Shown here piece after piece: positions 25,153 through 34,848 of a stretch of DNA of 64,000 nt. The notes below the pieces were generated by a model. That model did no database searches. It was not told where the DNA came from and saw nothing but the letters and a program-made list of their open reading frames with translations. Source of the DNA: Sphingobacteriales bacterium (GTDB lineage Bacteria; Bacteroidota; Bacteroidia; Chitinophagales; JADIYW01); the NCBI GenBank assembly GCA_016721245.1, contig JADKIQ010000024.1:1-64000 (forward strand), read 5' to 3'. The position numbers and the translations under genes are program-made. Every line of letters starts with the position of its first letter. Position 1 is the first letter of the stretch.

Positions 25153-25237
25153 CCTCACCCCGATTCCGGCAAAGCCGGAACCACCCCTCTCCATATGGAG
25201 AGGGGAAAAGTCAAACATAGTTTGACTTGGGGTGAGG
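25153..25237. repeat. Cloverleaf-like palindromic repeat, copy A
   Basis: Outer stem CCTCACCCC / GGGGTGAGG encloses three perfect hairpins: TTCCGGCAAAGCCGGAA, CCCCTCTCCATATGGAGAGG and GTCAAACATAGTTTGAC. Copy B at 36125-36202 has the same plan but a different first arm. Intergenic; it may also act as a transcription terminator. Confidence 0.8.
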
Positions 25238-25260
25238 TAAACACTATAATTAATTAAAAA

Positions 25261-25752
25261 TTGGAAGTCAGCATTATCATCACTATCGGAATTATCTTAC
25301 TCGTTGTAGGACTGGTGAGCTGTGTACTGCCGCCGCTGCCGGGGCCGCCCATTGCATATGTGGCATTGGTGCTCGCCTATTTCGGACTGCATGCAAAGGA
25401 TGATTTACCTTTGTGGCTGCTGGTTCTCTATGCGGTTATCATTATACTGATTACCATTATCGATAATTTCATTCCGGTGTGGAGCACCAAGAAATTCGGA
25501 GGCACAAAAGCAGGAATACGAGGTTGTTTTATCGGTATCGTGGTCGGTATCATCTTCGCTACTTTCGGCGGCATTTCCATAATTATTTGTCCCTTTTTAG
25601 GCGCGCTAATTGGTGAACTGATAGACGGACAGGAATTTACACTGGCTATAAAATCGGGCATCGGTTCTTTCGTAGGTTTCTTATTAACCAGCGGATTGAA
25701 AATTATTTTAGTGCTGATGATTTGTTATCATTTTTTCAAAGCGGTATTTTAG
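25261..25752 (+). CDS. DUF456 family membrane protein
   Basis: 163 aa, nearly all membrane: about five helices with glycine-rich turns. Family features: the VSCVLPPLPGPPIAY start, DNFIPVWSTKKFGGTKAGIR and FLGALIGELI. TTG 25261 is used as start because no ATG precedes the first helix. The function of DUF456 proteins is unknown. Confidence 0.8.
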   Translation: MEVSIIITIGIILLVVGLVSCVLPPLPGPPIAYVALVLAYFGLHAKDDLPLWLLVLYAVIIILITIIDNFIPVWSTKKFGGTKAGIRGCFIGIVVGIIFATFGGISIIICPFLGALIGELIDGQEFTLAIKSGIGSFVGFLLTSGLKIILVLMICYHFFKAVF

Positions 25753-25784
25753 GATAGAGGCATAAGGTATAAGACAAAAAAGGC

Positions 25785-26333
25785 ATGAATAGATTTCAAA
25801 ACGTATATTTAGTTCGGCTTTTCAGGCAAAATAAAATGCTGTTTTATTTCATTTTGATTTTTGTGTTTTTTCAGGCCTATTTTAATCAAAAACGTATTCA
25901 CTCCTTTCCATGGTTTGTCTGGGATATGTATTCGCGGACTCAAGCAATGCCTGATACCATTATTCAAACGGAAGTATTTATAGATGGCGAGCGACTGGAT
26001 ATCACTAAAATTCCTATCTGGGAAGAGTTATCCATACTAAATACATACAAAATGTATAACTGGCAGCGGATCAATAATTATAATGACCCAATGAATGAAG
26101 CGGTGTTGTCAAGAACCAAAATATTTCCGGAGCAAGTATATGCATTTGTTGCTTACAAAATAAACAACCACTCTGACGAAGCGGCGACATATCCTGCATG
26201 GCTCAAAGAATACCTAGAAAAAATATTACATAGGAAAATCAAGACAGTAGAACTGAGAGATGTGCAATACAAATGTGAAAACGGAGAGTTTAAAGAAATA
26301 CATAACAGCTGGAGTGTTTTAAAAATTGAATAG
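25785..26333 (+). CDS. Hypothetical single-pass membrane protein
   Basis: 182 aa. One membrane helix near residues 18-34 (MLFYFILIFVFFQAYF), then a soluble domain with FPWFVWDMYSRTQ and a long charged C-terminal half. No family recognised. It overlaps the following membrane-protein gene by one base (26333), so they form a coupled pair and may act together. Confidence 0.6.
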   Translation: MNRFQNVYLVRLFRQNKMLFYFILIFVFFQAYFNQKRIHSFPWFVWDMYSRTQAMPDTIIQTEVFIDGERLDITKIPIWEELSILNTYKMYNWQRINNYNDPMNEAVLSRTKIFPEQVYAFVAYKINNHSDEAATYPAWLKEYLEKILHRKIKTVELRDVQYKCENGEFKEIHNSWSVLKIE

Positions 26334-27163
26334 TGAAAAGCCTGCTTAACTTCCATATCAGCAACAGGGATTCTTTTGCAAGAGTAGTATTCGGATATTT
26401 CCTGATATTACTTTTGTATCGGTTTCACAGTAGCACTTTTCTCGTGTATGCTTACGGACAACCCATGAAAGGCCCCGAGCTGGATTATACATTCTGGCTA
26501 AGTCTTTGCAGCGGTTTTCCTCATTACATTATACAACACTATTGGGCATGTATGATCATTGATTTTGCTGTGGTATTTTTCACGATAGCATGTCTGGTAT
26601 CCGGTAAATACAGATATCTGTTTTGCAGACTGTTAATCATCTTCTTTTTTATACAACGTATAACCATAGAAACTTATGCCTGTGCGCATTCCAAAAGCAT
26701 GAGTGCCGTATTTATTGCATTGCTGCCTTTCTGTTTGAAAAAAGATAGAGACTTTGATTTATTGATGGAGTTTGCAAGATACTTTCTGGTCTTTATCATG
26801 GTATCTTCAGCCTATCATAAATTCAGCAATGGCTTACTCTTTTCTCCGCAGAATTTCGTGAATGTATTAATCAGCCAGCACAGTGATTTAGCCACATTAA
26901 ATCCACAACATATTTGCTACCGTATCGCATCACATTTGATTACACATCCGAACCTGGCCGCTCTTTCATATTTAATGCTGTTCTTCTCACAGGCAGTATT
27001 TATAATCGGATTTTTCACAAGACGTATTGACAGAATTTTATTTCTGGTTTTAGTTATATTTGCAGTAATTACTTATTTTATCATGAGAATATATAATTTA
27101 GATATTACGATTTTAGGTTTAACTTTAATTTACTTTTCAAACAATAAAAAAACAGAGGTATGA
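26333..27163 (+). CDS. Multi-pass membrane protein, unknown
   Basis: 276 aa with about seven predicted helices and a GTG start overlapping the previous stop. The layout (short N-terminal amphipathic part, helices with VSSAYHKFSNGLLF near residue 160) loosely recalls HTTM/DoxX-like integral proteins, but no diagnostic motif is present. Its end overlaps the start of the next gene by 4 nt (27160-27163). Confidence 0.6.
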   Translation: MKSLLNFHISNRDSFARVVFGYFLILLLYRFHSSTFLVYAYGQPMKGPELDYTFWLSLCSGFPHYIIQHYWACMIIDFAVVFFTIACLVSGKYRYLFCRLLIIFFFIQRITIETYACAHSKSMSAVFIALLPFCLKKDRDFDLLMEFARYFLVFIMVSSAYHKFSNGLLFSPQNFVNVLISQHSDLATLNPQHICYRIASHLITHPNLAALSYLMLFFSQAVFIIGFFTRRIDRILFLVLVIFAVITYFIMRIYNLDITILGLTLIYFSNNKKTEV

Positions 27164-27953
27164 GAAAATCGCTTTTTTTCAGTTTCGTAATTGCTGCGTC
27201 TATCGGATATTCTCAAACGGGCAGCATACAAAAAACGGAAGCACAACGACCGTCAAAACCAATAACGGAACTGTAAAAATACAACCCGGTACATCCAACC
27301 CAAACGCTAAGAAGTTTTCCTTTTTGGGCAGCTACACAATGAAGTTTACGAATAAAGATGCAAAAGGAAAAACAACTACCGGCGAAATAAAATCAGCGTA
27401 CGACGAATACAAAATGGCTACCATACCTTTGTTTTCAGACGAAACGGAAAAAAATATCCGCAGCATTTTTGATGTGCGGGAAAATACTATGACCATGCTC
27501 ATCGATGATTTGAAGAAGAAAAAGAAAAGCGGCATGGTTATGAGAATGCCGAAAATAAGCGTCAGCGGTAATAAAACAGAAACACCTGCCGTAAGTGTAA
27601 GTATTCAGAAAACAGCAGAAACAAAAATCATAGATGGTTTCAAATGCAACAAATGGGTACTCACCTACAGTGACGGCGCCAAATGCGAAGCATGGGTTAC
27701 CAAAGACATCACCATCAACACGTCGGAAGCCTTGTCATATTTCACGGCAGGCATGAAAGGCAAGAAATCCTCCATCAATACGGACTGTGCCAATATTGAC
27801 GGATGCGCGCTGGAATCCACCTATACCACTAAAGACGGAAGCTCTGTATTTATGAAATTAACGGACATAAAAAAAGGAAAGCCTGCACCGGCATTCTTTT
27901 CAGAAGATGGTTACCAGGTGATGGATGTTACAGGCGTTGAGTTCTTCAGATAG
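27160..27953 (+). CDS. DUF4412-like exported protein (5' frameshift)
   Basis: Exported protein. A signal peptide MRKSLFFSFVIAASIGYSQ starts at ATG 27160. After a one-base shift near 27225 the sequence continues NGSTTTVKTNNGTVKIQPG and on through the main frame to 27953. About 264 aa if repaired. The mature part has YTMKFTNKDAKGKTT, FKCNKWVLTYSDGAKCEAWV and a C-terminal EFFR, the arrangement of DUF4412 proteins, whose function is unknown. Without the repair the only start would lie inside the domain, so the signal peptide shows that the shift is real in this sequence. Confidence 0.7.
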
Positions 27954-28040
27954 TTTTTACCACATCTTTAACAATAAAGAAAAACACAAAGACTTTTTTA
28001 TTTTTATCTTCATAGCTCTAACTCTAAAAACATAAAAGCT

Positions 28041-28952
28041 ATGCCTGTATTAGATTTCGATAAATTTAAGGAAGACTTCAGTCTGCACAATCACCGCATC
28101 AGAGTATTTACACATCCCTTTTTCGGCACCCTGATTTTAAGTGCAGGTTTGTTTATTCTGTATAAACTGAATCAGTATGTGGATCCGTGGCAATCATGGA
28201 GACAGGCCCTGGGCAATGCGACGCATTTCTGCGAGATGAATCGTTTCGATCAGCTAATCGTACAGCCATCTAATACCTGGTCCAATCTGGGCTATATCAT
28301 CATCGGTTTAATGTTTATCAGTATAGCGAAAAATGACCACAAATATGAACACCGCCACAACGTAAATAACCTGCTGGCAAAATTCCCGGGCTTTTCTTAT
28401 TTAATCGGATTCTCCGCATTATATATGGGTTTCGGCAGTTTTATGTATCATGCTACTTTAACCTTCTTCTTTCAAAAACTGGATCAGACAGGTATGTATT
28501 TCCTGTTTGTTTCATTCTTAGCGTATGTATTATTTAAACTGTTTCCCCAGATAAAATTTCGTGGCAAAACTTATGTATCCAACAAATTTTTTATCGTGAG
28601 TGCAATCATTGTACAATTGCTGTTTTTCTTTTTTCTGTGGAAATTACCGATTAATATTTTATTCCCTGCGCTGACGCTTGCATTCTTTGCCGTTAATTTT
28701 ATACTGATTACAAAAATCAGAAATTCCGTTTCTGTGCTCAGTCTGTTAAAAGCTTCTTTTATTACACTTTTAATAGCTTTTTCTATCTGGGTGTTGGATA
28801 TTACCAATAAATTATGCTCTCCTACCAGCATCTTTCAGGGACATGCCATGTGGCATTTGTTAAATACGGCAAGCATCTTTTTAGCTTACTTATACTATAG
28901 AAGCGAAACTTTCCTGTCACCGGAAGAAATGGAAGCAGCAGAATCTGTTTAA
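28041..28952 (+). CDS. Ceramidase-family membrane hydrolase
   Basis: 303-aa seven-helix protein of the alkaline ceramidase family (CREST superfamily). Motifs in order: THFCEM near residue 70, QPSNTWSNLGYIIIG, GFGSFMYHATLTFFF (Ser and His), then LDQTGMY (Asp), and HAMWHLLN near the C-terminus (second metal-binding His pair). These match the zinc site residues Ser/His/Asp/His-His of the family. It could hydrolyse a ceramide-like lipid; many Bacteroidota make sphingolipids. Single gene, followed by a promoter for the alpha/beta hydrolase. Confidence 0.9.
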   Translation: MPVLDFDKFKEDFSLHNHRIRVFTHPFFGTLILSAGLFILYKLNQYVDPWQSWRQALGNATHFCEMNRFDQLIVQPSNTWSNLGYIIIGLMFISIAKNDHKYEHRHNVNNLLAKFPGFSYLIGFSALYMGFGSFMYHATLTFFFQKLDQTGMYFLFVSFLAYVLFKLFPQIKFRGKTYVSNKFFIVSAIIVQLLFFFFLWKLPINILFPALTLAFFAVNFILITKIRNSVSVLSLLKASFITLLIAFSIWVLDITNKLCSPTSIFQGHAMWHLLNTASIFLAYLYYRSETFLSPEEMEAAESV

Positions 28953-28969
28953 ATTGGCATAGTTTTAGG

Positions 28970-28977
28970 TATCTTTG
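28970..28977 (+). promoter_or_regulatory. Promoter -7 element (TATCTTTG)
   Basis: Exact TAnnTTTG match between the ceramidase-like and alpha/beta hydrolase genes, 19 nt before ATG 28996. A TTGGC sits at 28954 but the spacing is short. Confidence 0.55.
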
Positions 28978-28995
28978 TTGCATAGTTTATATTTT

Positions 28996-30180
28996 ATGCA
29001 AAAACAACTCACTATTCTGCTTTTAGCGTTCACTTCTATCTTTTTTAGCAGCTGCGATGCTCTTTTACAAAACATACAGAAATCACAACAGGCACAAACT
29101 GCAGCGAATCAGGCGGCAGGAAAAGCGCCTAAACGGGCTTATACATTAACCCTGCCTCCCAACAAAGACCGGATTCTGCCGGATGGCTACGCGCAGGGTG
29201 ATATTATGGTAACCAATCCGAATCCCTGGGGAATCCGCTACAAAGAATATATCTATACTGATTTTGATGTCCGTACGGAATATTATAAAAAAGGCGCACC
29301 CATGTGGGATGGCAGCAAAAAAGACATCATCATGGATATTATAACACCCAGAAATGATGCGGAGAAGAAACGACCTTGTCTGATCTTTTTATTCGGCGGC
29401 GGATTTGCCGGTAAATTCGATGACTGCACGCAGGAAGTTTGTAAAGGCATGGCGCAAAAAGGATATGTGGTGGTGGCAGCCGATTACAGAGTAGGATTTA
29501 AAAATGCCTTGCTGGCTGGCCAGTGTGTCGGTGATTTTAATTCCGGCATGTATCCGGCATATGTACGGGCTATTCAGGATACTCGTTCTTTAATCCGTTA
29601 TTTAAAAGCAAATGCAGAAAGACTCGGAATTGATCCGAATCTGATTTTCATCAGCGGGCAAAGTGCCGGTGCCTTGGCAGCGATTGGTACTGCTTTAATG
29701 GATAACAACAATGCTCCGAAAGAAGTTATGAGTCAGGTGGGCGGAAGCCTGGATCCGATGAATGACAATATGCAATACGATACCAAAGTGGCAGGTGTTA
29801 TATCTATGGCAGGTGCGGTGATTGATCCGAATCTGGTATTGGGTAAAAAAATCAGTACGCCGATGAATTTTATTCACGGTACCTGCGACGAATTACTGGA
29901 TATGTATTCCGGCAGCCCGTTCCGTTGTGCAGACAGAAAAACATTTCCCATTGTATATGGTGGTGCCGCTATTTATGAAGCATCCAGAACGCAAAACAAT
30001 CCCGTATACCTGAATATGATCTGCAACGGCTCACATAGTATGAGCGTTATCGGATACAATAAACTGATAGATTTAATCAGTGATTTTACCTACAGTGTAA
30101 TTCAGGGAAAACCAATCACCGGAAAACAAATCGTTCCGGCAGAAAAAGGTGTTTGCAACAAACCGGAGCTTTGTAAATAA
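28996..30180 (+). CDS. Alpha/beta hydrolase lipoprotein (carboxylesterase-like)
   Basis: About 394 aa from ATG 28996 (MQKQLTILLLAFTSIFFSSC), a lipoprotein with the lipobox FFSSC. Alpha/beta hydrolase core: oxyanion-hole FLFGGGFAGK near residue 133, VVVAADYRVGFKN, nucleophile elbow FISGQSAGALAA near 217 (G-x-S-x-G), acid in HGTCDELLD near 300, and catalytic His in NGSHSMSV near 345. It probably cleaves esters at the cell surface; the substrate is unknown. Its stop abuts that of the converging membrane transferase gene. Confidence 0.85.
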   Translation: MQKQLTILLLAFTSIFFSSCDALLQNIQKSQQAQTAANQAAGKAPKRAYTLTLPPNKDRILPDGYAQGDIMVTNPNPWGIRYKEYIYTDFDVRTEYYKKGAPMWDGSKKDIIMDIITPRNDAEKKRPCLIFLFGGGFAGKFDDCTQEVCKGMAQKGYVVVAADYRVGFKNALLAGQCVGDFNSGMYPAYVRAIQDTRSLIRYLKANAERLGIDPNLIFISGQSAGALAAIGTALMDNNNAPKEVMSQVGGSLDPMNDNMQYDTKVAGVISMAGAVIDPNLVLGKKISTPMNFIHGTCDELLDMYSGSPFRCADRKTFPIVYGGAAIYEASRTQNNPVYLNMICNGSHSMSVIGYNKLIDLISDFTYSVIQGKPITGKQIVPAEKGVCNKPELCK

Positions 30181-31740
30181 TCAGATATTATCCATATCCA
30201 GGTATTTGAATTTAAGGAAGCGTTTGATTTTGAAAGTGGCATCGGCAGATTCCTTTATAGCTGTTGTTAAAGCCGTATTCAAATCATCGTGATACGCGGA
30301 ATTATTTCTTAAGTAAATATGTACATAGTATCCGTTCTCTTTACAGATCGTATATCCCAGATAAGTAAAATTAGTGTTCTTATCCACCATATTATAAATC
30401 AGCTTGCAATTGGTCCAGTCGTAACTTAATTTTTCTTTATCCGCGCTGGGAAAGCCAATCAGCACCACATCTGCATTTGCCTTGTCAAAATAAGTATTGG
30501 TCAGTTTGTGCGTGGCAAAATACGCATCTGTAAGACCATTATAATCATAACATTTTGCTTTTACATAATGAGGAAAAACGCCTGCATCCCCAAACAGCAC
30601 ATGGATTTGCTTCTTGTCAATATCTTTTATTTTATTGATGTTCTTTGCCAGTAAATAATGCGACCGCGGCACAAAGAAAGCGGAACCTGCATTATTGGTA
30701 ACAGAAGCCAGTTCTATGAAATTCTCATCGTACAAACCTTTGGACAGAATGATGAGATTTAAAAAACCTGCGATTAAAATAATTTTTACTTTGTCCAGAT
30801 GGCTGCTGTTTTCCAGTTCAATAATGGCAAACAAAATAAACGGAAAGAACAACTGGAACGGAAAGCGATCTGCGAAATTCATTACCAGAAATGATTTTCC
30901 ATACAACCCGAAAAAGACTAAAAAAGAAACCATCCCCAGAAAAAACAAGAGCTTTGTTTTTCTGAAAAAGTAAAACACCAGTCCTGCACAGATTAAGTAA
31001 TACCAGGACGTATACATATTGAAGATGAACGCGAATTTACCAAACTGGTTATCCATTACTTTATGATAAAACGGCAATGGAAACAACAGTCCAAAATATA
31101 CAAATCTCCATACAAAATAGACTACACCTATGATGGCCACCACCGCAATGGCCGCATAATTGATTTTTACTTTTCTGTAAAACTGCAAATACAGCAAATA
31201 GAAAAACGCATAAATCGCGCCTTCCGGACGGGTTAAAGCCATCAACAGACAAATGCTCCACAACCACCATTGCTTTTTTGCTGTGACGTCTTCAGCTTTT
31301 AAAATAAAGAATGACTCTAACAGCAGCCAGCACCATAATATGGTTTCCAATCCCGAGAATGCATGCACATACACCTGCCAGTTGGTAACGATAATAAGAA
31401 TAGCAAATAAGGCAATTTTAAAAGAAGCTGTTTTCTTATACACTCTGTAAATCAGTATTAGCAGGAGTGCCAGACCCACTAATTTTATAAAAACATGCGG
31501 CGGAATATGCAGCAAATACGGGAAGATGGAAAAAATGGCGTAAATAAAACTGGTGTATGCTTCCACCGGTTTACCTTCCGTACTCCAGCTCCAGACGCCG
31601 TGATGTACTAAATTATAGCCATACTTAAAAAAGATAAATGCATCATCTATTACAATTTGAAAGAAAATAAGAATTCCGGCCAATAGAGAAAAAAGGATCA
31701 GCAGTATTGCGCCGTATTTTTGGATAGTATCTTTATTCAT
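30181..31740 (-). CDS. GT-C-type membrane glycosyltransferase-like protein
   Basis: 519 aa with at least ten membrane helices. The N-terminal loop after helix 1 contains DDAFIFFKYGYNLVHHG and then KPVEAYTSFIYAIF, the pattern of GT-C polyprenyl-phosphate-sugar transferases, with the Asp pair in the first outer loop. The C-terminal third is a soluble domain. It would transfer sugars to lipid or glycoprotein on the periplasmic side. It lies next to an acyltransferase gene on the same strand (21-nt gap), which suggests surface-glycan modification. Confidence 0.75.
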   Translation of the reverse strand: MNKDTIQKYGAILLILFSLLAGILIFFQIVIDDAFIFFKYGYNLVHHGVWSWSTEGKPVEAYTSFIYAIFSIFPYLLHIPPHVFIKLVGLALLLILIYRVYKKTASFKIALFAILIIVTNWQVYVHAFSGLETILWCWLLLESFFILKAEDVTAKKQWWLWSICLLMALTRPEGAIYAFFYLLYLQFYRKVKINYAAIAVVAIIGVVYFVWRFVYFGLLFPLPFYHKVMDNQFGKFAFIFNMYTSWYYLICAGLVFYFFRKTKLLFFLGMVSFLVFFGLYGKSFLVMNFADRFPFQLFFPFILFAIIELENSSHLDKVKIILIAGFLNLIILSKGLYDENFIELASVTNNAGSAFFVPRSHYLLAKNINKIKDIDKKQIHVLFGDAGVFPHYVKAKCYDYNGLTDAYFATHKLTNTYFDKANADVVLIGFPSADKEKLSYDWTNCKLIYNMVDKNTNFTYLGYTICKENGYYVHIYLRNNSAYHDDLNTALTTAIKESADATFKIKRFLKFKYLDMDNI

Positions 31741-31761
31741 TACTGTAACAGATTAACAGGT

Positions 31762-32925
31762 TTATTTAAATTTTAAAAATCTGGTTTCAAAATACTTGTA
31801 AGAAAGATGTGCAATCAAAAATGTAAACACATATGAAGTCAGATATACAAACACATTGAAATAAAGTACGTTGTCTATATGCATGGCCTGCGCCAGATAG
31901 ATAAACAAAAGGGTGATTACGATATGATACAGATAAACTCCGTAGGTAATAGAACCAAAATAAGAAACCACTTTATTGTCCAGAAATTTATACTTCGAAG
32001 TTTCTTCCGTCAGGTGTAATAAAAGTATCGCTGCCAGCAAGGCATAAATCTCATGCACTACAATAGGAAATTCCACGCCGTTCATAATCATGATAATAAA
32101 AACCACTACGCTTGCATACACCACCCATTTTTGGCGGAAGAAATTCAGATAGCGATGATTATTGAGATACAAATACGCGAGCACACAGCCGATAAGCATG
32201 CAATACAAACGTGTTAAATACAAAAACGTAACTATCGTAAGCACTATGCTTGATACATAAGGATTATGCAAAAAGAAATGATTAAACAACAGCAACAAAA
32301 CCACTAATACATACCAGATATAAATGGCAAACAGCGCCCATTTAAACATCTTCTTGTAGTTTTTAAATTTATTGACAAACAAAGGCCAGAAAACGTAAAA
32401 TAATTCTTCCGAACCGATGCTCCAAAAATGGCCGGCATACACTGCCATCCCGCCGAACGTATGTGCAATAGCACCTGCCAGCTGCGGCAGCAGCACCAGA
32501 TACAAGCCTAAATATACATACTTGGGAAGATGCATCTCCATTCCGGTGGGATGCACATTAGTAAAAAAAACAGCATCCGTAAGCGGCTGCAAAAATGAAT
32601 GCGGCATCCAACCCCAGTAGATGATGATACAGAAGAAATACAATGGCCAGATTCGAAAGATTCGAGACCGGTAAAACTTCTTCAGGTTGATTTTTTTCTC
32701 CGGATGCTTTTCTTTCTCTACAAATAAAAAATAAGAAATCAAAAAACCACTCAGTGTAAAAAACATAGTGATGGCTGTGGTGGCAAAGGGATTCAGAAAT
32801 TTATAATCATGAAAATAGGTAGGCAATTTCAACACCGATTTTATCTCCTCTATATGAAAGAAGATGATATAAGAAGCCAGGTAAAAACGGATACCGTTAA
32901 AATTATGAAAATACTTTTTCGCCAT
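31762..32925 (-). CDS. Acyltransferase family 3 (OafA-like) membrane protein
   Basis: 387 aa with about ten helices. Family motifs: the FHNFNGIRFYLASYIIFFH start with the catalytic His, FTLSGFLISYFL and KFYRSRIFRIWPLYFFC, then IGSEELFYVFWPL. These enzymes O-acylate sugars of surface polysaccharides. It probably works with the neighbouring GT-C protein. The ATP-binding ABC-F gene follows on the same strand. Confidence 0.9.
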   Translation of the reverse strand: MAKKYFHNFNGIRFYLASYIIFFHIEEIKSVLKLPTYFHDYKFLNPFATTAITMFFTLSGFLISYFLFVEKEKHPEKKINLKKFYRSRIFRIWPLYFFCIIIYWGWMPHSFLQPLTDAVFFTNVHPTGMEMHLPKYVYLGLYLVLLPQLAGAIAHTFGGMAVYAGHFWSIGSEELFYVFWPLFVNKFKNYKKMFKWALFAIYIWYVLVVLLLLFNHFFLHNPYVSSIVLTIVTFLYLTRLYCMLIGCVLAYLYLNNHRYLNFFRQKWVVYASVVVFIIMIMNGVEFPIVVHEIYALLAAILLLHLTEETSKYKFLDNKVVSYFGSITYGVYLYHIVITLLFIYLAQAMHIDNVLYFNVFVYLTSYVFTFLIAHLSYKYFETRFLKFK

Positions 32926-32945
32926 AAAAAAGACACCTGTTCTGT

Positions 32946-34802
32946 TTAAATAAACTCACTCAACTCTAACCAGCGCAATTCTTTATCATCTAAAGATAGA
33001 ATTATTTCCTCTATTCGCTGTGCCGTTTTTTGTATCTCCTCGTGGTTAGATAATTCACCGGATAGCTTTTCCGTCAGCACTGCTTTCTCTTTATTCAGCA
33101 ACTCGATATCTTTTTCCAGTTGTTTAAATTCTGTTTGTTCTTTAAAACTTAATTTCCGTTTCGGGGCAGCGGCAACAGCAGTTTTACTGTTTTCCAACTG
33201 CAAACTCTTTTCATCACGCACTGCCTGGCGCTGTTCTTCTTTCAGCTGCAAACGGTATTCATTATAATTCCCTAAGAAGTCGCGCACTTTTCCATTCCCT
33301 TCAAACACAAACAAATGCTCTGTCAGTTTATCTAAGAAATAACGGTCGTGACTCACAATCACCAGACATCCTTTAAAGTCCATCAGAAAATCTTCCAGCA
33401 CCTGCAAAGTCAGAATATCCAAATCATTCGTAGGCTCATCCAGAATCAGGAAGTTCGGATTCTTCATCAGAATCGTCAGTAAATACAAGCGTCTGCGCTC
33501 ACCACCACTCAGTGTGGAAACCAGATTGTATTGCTGCGAAGGTGTAAATAAAAAACGTTCCAGCACCTGCGAAGCCGACAAAGTCCCCTTGCCTACCGGC
33601 AAAAACTCCGCGATATCTTTGATCACATCAATCACGCGTTTATCTTCTTTCAGCTGCAACCCTTTCTGGTTGTAATAACCAAACGCCACCGTTTCACCAA
33701 GCACCACATTACCGCTGTCGAATTTCTCCGTACCAATGATAATATTTAATAAGGTAGATTTTCCGCTGCCGTTTCTACCCACAATACCCACCCGTTCGCC
33801 ACGCTGAAACTTATGCGAAAACTTATCGAGCAATACATTTTCTCCATACGCTTTATGAATATTGTGCAACTCCAGAATCTTGCCGCCCAAACGCTGCATT
33901 TTCACTTCTATCTCTACTTTCTTATCTTCAATTTTTGCAGTCGCAGCAGCTTTTACATTTTCAAAATTATCCACCCGAGATTGCGCTTTCGTTGTGCGCG
34001 CTTTCGGTTGCCGGCGCATCCACTCCAGTTCTTTGCGGAAGGTATTCTGTGCTTTTTCCACGTTTACGCGCTGGTTTTCTTCCCGCAATTCCTTATTTTC
34101 TAAATACTTGGAATAATTGCCTTTATGCTTATACAAAATACCATTATCAATTTCCAGAATCTCATTACAGATATTTTCCAGGAAATAACGGTCGTGCGTA
34201 ATCATCAGCAGCGTAATGTTATTCTTCGACAGGTATTCTTCCAGCCATTCAATCATATCCATGTCCAAGTGGTTGGTTGGCTCATCCAGAATAAAAATAT
34301 CAGGTCTGTCCAATAGTAAAATAGCCAGCGCCAGACGTTTCTTTTGTCCACCCGACATCGTTCCTACCTTCTGGTCAAAATCAAAAATCAGAAACTTGGA
34401 TAAAATCAGTTTTACCTGTTGTTCATAGTCCCAGGCTTCCAGTTCATCCATCTTGTTCATCGCGTTCTGCAAATCACCGTGACCATCCAATGCTTGTTCA
34501 TACTCCAGACTCGCCATCAGAATCGGATTATCCGCATGCATTATCGTTTGATAAACGGTTTTGTTATCATCAAAATCAGGTTCCTGTACTAAGAAACCCG
34601 CTTTTATATCCTTGTGAAACTTAAAATCACCGCTTTCCGGTGGCTCCAAACCTTGTAAAATTTTGATTAAAGAAGACTTTCCCGTACCGTTTTTAGCTAT
34701 TAAAGCTACTTTCTGCCCTTTATCTATAAAAAAAGTAATGTTTTCAAATAAGAGTTTATCGCCGTAATATTTAGAAAGACTGTTGACTGTTAAATAGTTC
34801 AT
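32946..34802 (-). CDS. ABC-F family ATPase (Uup-like)
   Basis: About 618 aa with two ABC domains and no membrane part. Domain 1: Walker A IAKNGTGKSSLIK near 40, signature VGTMSGGQKKRLALA, Walker B IFILDEPTNHLD. An arm/linker follows with many Arg/Lys. Domain 2: VGRNGSGKSTLLN, STLSGGERRRLYL, NFLILDEPTNDLD. A C-terminal coiled coil (residues 545-618) matches the Uup subgroup. ABC-F proteins act at the ribosome. ATG 34802 (MNYLTVNSLSKYYG) is chosen over an upstream start. Confidence 0.92.
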   Translation of the reverse strand: MNYLTVNSLSKYYGDKLLFENITFFIDKGQKVALIAKNGTGKSSLIKILQGLEPPESGDFKFHKDIKAGFLVQEPDFDDNKTVYQTIMHADNPILMASLEYEQALDGHGDLQNAMNKMDELEAWDYEQQVKLILSKFLIFDFDQKVGTMSGGQKKRLALAILLLDRPDIFILDEPTNHLDMDMIEWLEEYLSKNNITLLMITHDRYFLENICNEILEIDNGILYKHKGNYSKYLENKELREENQRVNVEKAQNTFRKELEWMRRQPKARTTKAQSRVDNFENVKAAATAKIEDKKVEIEVKMQRLGGKILELHNIHKAYGENVLLDKFSHKFQRGERVGIVGRNGSGKSTLLNIIIGTEKFDSGNVVLGETVAFGYYNQKGLQLKEDKRVIDVIKDIAEFLPVGKGTLSASQVLERFLFTPSQQYNLVSTLSGGERRRLYLLTILMKNPNFLILDEPTNDLDILTLQVLEDFLMDFKGCLVIVSHDRYFLDKLTEHLFVFEGNGKVRDFLGNYNEYRLQLKEEQRQAVRDEKSLQLENSKTAVAAAPKRKLSFKEQTEFKQLEKDIELLNKEKAVLTEKLSGELSNHEEIQKTAQRIEEIILSLDDKELRWLELSEFI

Positions 34803-34848
34803 GCTGCAAAAATACACTTACTACCTAAATTTATTTTAAATTTATTGA